DNA from: Pleurotus djamor
Lineage: Eukaryota; Basidiomycota; Agaricomycetes; Agaricales; Pleurotaceae
NCBI GenBank assembly: GCA_029747585.1
Contig: JAPEVF010001356.1
Coordinates: 1-10,690, forward strand
DNA length: 10,690 nucleotides
Direction of reading: 5' to 3'
Shown here one piece after another: positions 7,599 through 10,690 of the stretch. The translations under genes and the position numbers were made by a program. Numbering within the stretch: position 1 is the stretch's first letter; every line of letters begins with the position of its first letter. Under the pieces are notes generated by a model that had not been told where the DNA came from, made no database searches, and worked only from the letters and a program-made list of their open reading frames with translations.

Positions 7599-7982
7599 GA
7601 CAAGAGAGTGAATCATTTGTTAATTTCGAAGCAAAGAAGCTCGAAGTTCCAGGGGGTAGAACCTAGAAGTAAAGACCAAGTCATTCAACAATCAATATCC
7701 AGGTACGCACCCCGAAATTGTGAGTCATAAAGACAGAAAAGAGAAGGTTGATGCCCATATGGGGCAGGTACCATTGATATGTGGATTTCGAAGGATGTGG
7801 ATCAGCCGTGTGTGTGGGAGGATGGTTTTCTGGGGGACGTTGGTGTTGTTCCTTCAACAGCAAGGGTCGTCGCGAGCTTGTTGTACAAGTCCCCTCGGCG
7901 TTTCGGTGATGCGTTGGAGGGGACGAAGTTTGAGAGGGAATTTATCGAACGAGTTGGAAGTGGGAACGTGCGTGGGCCATAG
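7599..7982 (+). CDS. 3' exons of an unrecognised gene
   Basis: The last exon, 7768-7982, reads TIDMWISKDVDQPCVWEDGF, then DVGVVPSTARVVASLLYKSP and EREFIERVGSGNVRGP, ending at TAG 7980-7982. Codon use is strongly coding-like (GAT, GTG, GAG, GTT, TTC; few A-ending codons), the best in the window after DOT1. The intron 7720-7767 (48 bp, gtgagt donor, ggggcag acceptor) joins it in phase to an open stretch 7599-7719 that begins right after a TAG resembling an acceptor (cctag). No ATG lies in that first part, so the 5' end must be further upstream, or translation starts at ATG 7779. No family recognised. Confidence 0.55.
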
Positions 7983-8020
7983 AAGGAAGGGGATGGCCAA
8001 AGAGGGAANGGGGGAAAGTG

Positions 8021-8200
8021 TATAAAGAGGCTGGGGAACGGGTTAGAGGGACCTCAGCAGTTTGTTCTGCACTCACCTTCCCTCCCATCTTCCCTCTCCT
8101 CTCAGTCTCTCCTTCTCAACGTCCCCGACGTCCTCTACATCCTCCTTCGCTCTACTCCCCTCCTCTGCCACTGTCGCCGTCATCGTCGCCGCCTCCGCCG
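8021..8200 (+). promoter_or_regulatory. TATA box and CT-rich leader
   Basis: A tataaag element at 8021-8027 is followed by a long pyrimidine-rich tract (about 8080-8195) and then gccgccgccatgc, a favourable context for ATG 8202. This is a typical fungal promoter-plus-leader layout for rightward transcription. Confidence 0.55.
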
Positions 8201-8201
8201 C

Positions 8202-8775
8202 CATGCTTCGCATCAATCACGCCGCCGACTCCGATCCAAGAACAACTTTATGGTCAGTCGTTCATCATCATCCTCGGTCACTGCCCCATTTACTTACCCA
8301 CCTTTTCCACTAGGACTTGACCTCTACTACCCGCACCTCCCTCGGCGACGGCCTCAAGTTTCTAGTCAACGAAGACCCATGTCGGTAAGTTATTTTATTT
8401 TCCTTTATTGGACAGGCACTTACTGATTGAGTCGTCTGCTTTGTTCTTCTAGGTGTCTTCGCTGACGATGACGTCCCCGACGCTGGCCATGAGGAACTTC
8501 CACCTCCTGGGTCCTTGGTCGATCGGTGTATATTCATCGCGAACCCTTGTCGTCGTATTGCCCTCAGGCTGGTGAGTACATCTTCGGCGACGCTTTGCTT
8601 GTCTTCTCACTGACGACCTCTGCTTTTCTAGTCGCATCGCATCCCAGCGCCGCCGTCGTAGCCGCTGTCGCCGCAACGTAGCACTTGTTCCTTTAAAATA
8701 AACTTTGACTAGGTAAGCATGGATTGGCTTGATAATTAATGCATGCACGACTGACTTACCTTCTGGAACTCACAG
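8202..8775 (+). CDS. spliced transcription unit, coding frame unclear
   Basis: Four good introns: 8253-8313 (gtcagt..ccactag), 8385-8452 (gtaagt..ttcttctag), 8572-8631 (gtgagt..ttttctag, with cactgac) and 8713-8775 (gtaagc..cacag, with ctgac). ATG 8202 has an excellent context, but its frame meets TGA just after the first splice. Another frame, without an ATG, is open and in phase through all exons to TAA 8698-8700. The most protein-like exon frames (LGDGLKFLVNEDPC; FADDDVPDAGHEELPPPG) do not join in phase at the canonical sites. Possible explanations are small sequence errors, a degenerated gene, or a spliced noncoding RNA with a short upstream frame. The last intron would lie in the 3' UTR. 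Confidence 0.38.
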
Positions 8776-9494
8776 GTCTTACCCGTCTTCGCGTGTTCAC
8801 TCCGTAGTTCAGTACTATAATGGTCTTTGTCAATGTTACTTACCTTTTGGTTTTGGACGAGACTTGTCGCCGTATCTGGTGACCCGGACGCCGCAGGTTG
8901 TAATACTCGAAGTAAACCTTTTGTTATTATCATTACTTGTTCGTATGATGTACATTCGGCGGCGTAGGATACCATGCATCGTGCACCATGTACGTGTTGT
9001 CTGTACGTATCGATTGATACCTCTTTGAAACGAACGGCGGCGGGCGAGTACCCGTCCGAATGTTTGAGACCGATTTCGTTATACCCACTCGAACGTCTGT
9101 GTGAGTCAGTCACCCAATACAACCCGAGTTGAATAGGTGAGGTAAACTTACCATGACACTTGCTGGCGGCTGGTTATGTATATGAGTCGCAGCTTGCCCG
9201 TGCCGTATCCGTTCGGTGACTGTAATAGGCGGTCGTGGTCAGTCCGCTCGAACGCGAGACACACACACACATAGATACTAGATAGACTCACAGTCTATAT
9301 GTCTTTGACTGTTGTATTTGCTTACTTGTACTGAGTAGCCATGTTTCTTCGATTGTCGGCGCGTCGACGGTTGGACGTGCGCGACTGAATTCGAACTTGG
9401 ATCGTCATGGGTGCGTGCCGTTTATCTAGAGAGATAGGCATGTTAATTAGTACGTGTATCGTTGATTCTTTATTTCTACAACAGAGGTACTCAC
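8736..9494 (-). other. minus-strand intron-rich unit, coding frame unclear
   Basis: Minus-strand introns: 9426-9494 (gtgagt..tctctctag, branch ctaattaac), 9220-9291 (gtgagt..attacag, with ctgac), 9097-9151 (gtaagt..cacacag, with ctgac). Further donors lie at 9325, 8843 and 8759. The longest frame, 8736-9122 (128 codons), begins with an ATG inside intron 9097-9151, so that ATG is doubtful. From 9096 it reads GYNEIGLKHSDGYSPAAVRF and stays open to the donor at 8843. I could not find a phase-consistent path through all exons. It overlaps the last intron of the plus-strand unit ending at 8775, so the two units may produce antisense transcripts. Confidence 0.35.
9259..9271. repeat. (AC)n microsatellite
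   Basis: A short dinucleotide run, acacacacacaca, inside the proposed minus-strand intron 9220-9291. Confidence 0.8.
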
Positions 9495-9529
9495 ATACGA
9501 AGATAGAAAGTGGTCGTGCTCAAAGGCGA

Positions 9530-9850
9530 AGATGGTGGTGGTGGGAAGAAAGAAGATGAGATGTTGGTCGATCGAACTCGAGCTCTTTCTCTCTTACCAC
9601 CACCACGACGCCCTTCTCGACTCTCCTCACTCCTCCACCTTGTTGCTTGCGTTTCTTGAATCCCAAACGCACGTCCACGGCCTTGATCCTCCCATCCCTT
9701 TCCCTTTCGCACTCCCTCCGCGCACTCCTCCATCCGTTCCCTCACCTTCCTCCGCTCCTCCCTTCCACTCCAAACACTCCCCGCACGCCGTATCACCCCA
9801 TGCTATCCTCTCCTCCGCCTCCGAGCCTCAATATGCAATGATTGATTGAT
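9530..9850. other. CT-rich tract with opposing low-complexity frames
   Basis: The plus strand is strongly pyrimidine-rich, ending in tgattgattgatt (about 9839-9851). Frames of about 100 codons exist on both strands (Pro/Ser-rich on plus, Arg/Glu/Gly-rich on minus), but such bias suppresses stops and makes open frames by chance. The plus orientation resembles the promoter tracts at 4563-4795 and 8080-8195. On the minus strand it abuts the donor at 9494, so a GA-rich exon is an alternative. Confidence 0.35.
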
Positions 9851-10239
9851 TCCGGTTCCGCATCCGTCAAGTCGGCAAGTTGGCCAGATCGCGGCAAATC
9901 CTCAAATTCATGGAAATATCCGTATGGCCGTGAAGATTTCGTGGGTTCGGTTGAGAGTTGAAAGGGCCGAAGGAGTGGTTTGTGATGGATAAGGTGTGTA
10001 CGCGAAAACTTTTGCTTGCGGATGCTTTGTTTCTACTCCCTCCGACTTTCCTCTACTTTTCGGGATCTATGCATTTCCTGCTCTTCCCAACCTCTCGCCG
10101 TAAAACTAGTCACTAACATCCTTACCCTTTGATTCTAGGTACCCATGTCTTCGGCTCTGTCAAAGCAAGATAAGATTTCGAATCATTATCATTGAGTACA
10201 TATATGTAAGTACTGGCATACCCTTCGCGTCTGACTCGT
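9851..10239 (+). other. possible exons of an unresolved rightward gene
   Basis: After the CT tract all three plus frames are open for 25-45 codons (for example SASWPDRGKSSNSWKYPYGR and QVGKLARSRQILKFMEI). An acceptor (tttgattctag, ending 10139, with cactaac upstream) and a gtaagt donor at 10206 with a tttacag acceptor at 10245 (40 bp, ctgac branch) point to rightward splicing. I found no complete reading frame. Confidence 0.25.
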
Positions 10240-10644
10240 TTACAGACTCAAGCGGTGTTTCGACGGGATGAGGTACAAGGGCAGGGAAGGGAGAGGCTCG
10301 AGTGTGGGGCAGTGTCTCATAAGAGGGGAGGGACAAGGGTGATGGGAGACGAAGGGTGTGTGTTCATAGTGTAGGTAGTTGATCGTGTACAATACGAGAT
10401 GTATGGATATGAGGGAATGGAATGTGTTCGAATTGTGGACTAGAACTATTATTAGACATGGGAGGGTGGGATATGCGTGCAAGGACATGCGAGGGAAGGG
10501 AGAGAAGGGAGCGCGAGTGGGAAAAGGGACAAAGGGAAAGGCGGGGTTAAGAGGGAAGCGAAGAGGGAAGGAGGGACAGAGTCGGAGGGCGTTTGTATGC
10601 GTTGGAGGGATTGAGCGAGGCGATTGTTCGTGAGGTCGAGCCAT
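10240..10644 (-). CDS. weak 134-codon open frame in a CT-biased strand
   Basis: ATG 10644-10642 has a good context (cgccatggc) and the frame runs to 10240. The protein begins with a Pro/Phe-rich segment (FPFVPFPTRAPFSPFPR), has one hydrophobic stretch around LPCLIIVLVHNS and then a His/Pro-rich tail. The strand is poor in purines, which lowers the chance of stops, so the length alone is weak evidence. No homologous family recognised. The tract could instead be a promoter for a leftward transcript. Confidence 0.2.
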   Translation of the reverse strand: MARPHEQSPRSIPPTHTNALRLCPSFPLRFPLNPAFPFVPFPTRAPFSPFPRMSLHAYPTLPCLIIVLVHNSNTFHSLISIHLVLYTINYLHYEHTPFVSHHPCPSPLMRHCPTLEPLPSLPLYLIPSKHRLSL

Positions 10645-10690
10645 GGCGAAGACGGCGGTACGTAGCCAAAAGTTTACTGAGAGACATACG
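10643..10690 (+). CDS. possible start of a rightward gene, truncated by window end
   Basis: ATG 10643 in the context gagccatggcg opens a frame MAKTAVRSQKFTERHT that is still open at the window edge. A gtacgt donor-like motif lies at about 10658. The upstream DNA is GA-rich rather than CT-rich, which is not the usual promoter pattern. Only 16 codons are visible. Confidence 0.25.
   Translation, partial: MAKTAVRSQKFTERHT

Noticed and set aside
9491..9849. Frames of about 100 codons on both strands
   Set aside because: Extreme pyrimidine/purine bias removes stop codons; the composition is low-complexity.

Overview
The window looks like nuclear DNA of a filamentous basidiomycete (Agaricomycotina-like). 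Genes carry many short introns of about 44-70 bp with GTRNGT-type donors, CTRAY-like branch points and YAG acceptors. Pyrimidine-rich promoter tracts precede some genes, and the one gene I can name matches a basidiomycete form of the histone methyltransferase Dot1. Scattered N bases, clustered at 2962-3097, show the assembly is imperfect, so some apparent stops or frame breaks could be sequence errors.

Layout: (1) 1-1449, plus strand: 3' part of a spliced DOT1 gene (histone H3 lysine-79 methyltransferase), entering the window inside an intron. Its first in-frame ATG (299) is intronic; the real coding path uses exons at 59-161, 216-298, 354-1223 and 1277-1449. (2) About 1598-4053, minus strand, convergent with DOT1: an intron-dense block with a TATA box at 4069-4078, at least nine intron-like segments, an approximately 0.65 kb tandem duplication, and a 20-bp G-rich repeat present about eight times. 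Splicing gives phase-consistent reading frames for up to four small orphan proteins, two of them paralogous tandem copies. (3) About 4081-4900: divergent intergenic region with a CT-rich promoter. (4) 4904-5559, plus: unrecognised spliced gene. (5) 5919-6505, plus: unrecognised spliced gene with unusually short introns (44-48 bp) and good coding character. (6) 6506-7598: conflicting weak open frames on both strands, not resolved. (7) 7599-7982, plus: last two exons of an unrecognised protein. (8) 8021-8775, plus: TATA box, CT tract, and four strong introns but an unclear coding frame. (9) 8736-9500: strong splice signals on the minus strand, overlapping the end of the preceding unit. (10) 9530-10690: CT- or GA-rich tracts, weak open frames, and a CCATGG start context facing both ways near the right edge.

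Apart from DOT1 I do not recognise a protein family, so no pathway links the genes. The most unusual material is the minus-strand tandem array: spliced frames preserved in two diverged copies, and a quadruplex-capable 20-mer that stays nearly identical while its flanks diverge and that is read in all three frames by the proposed exons.
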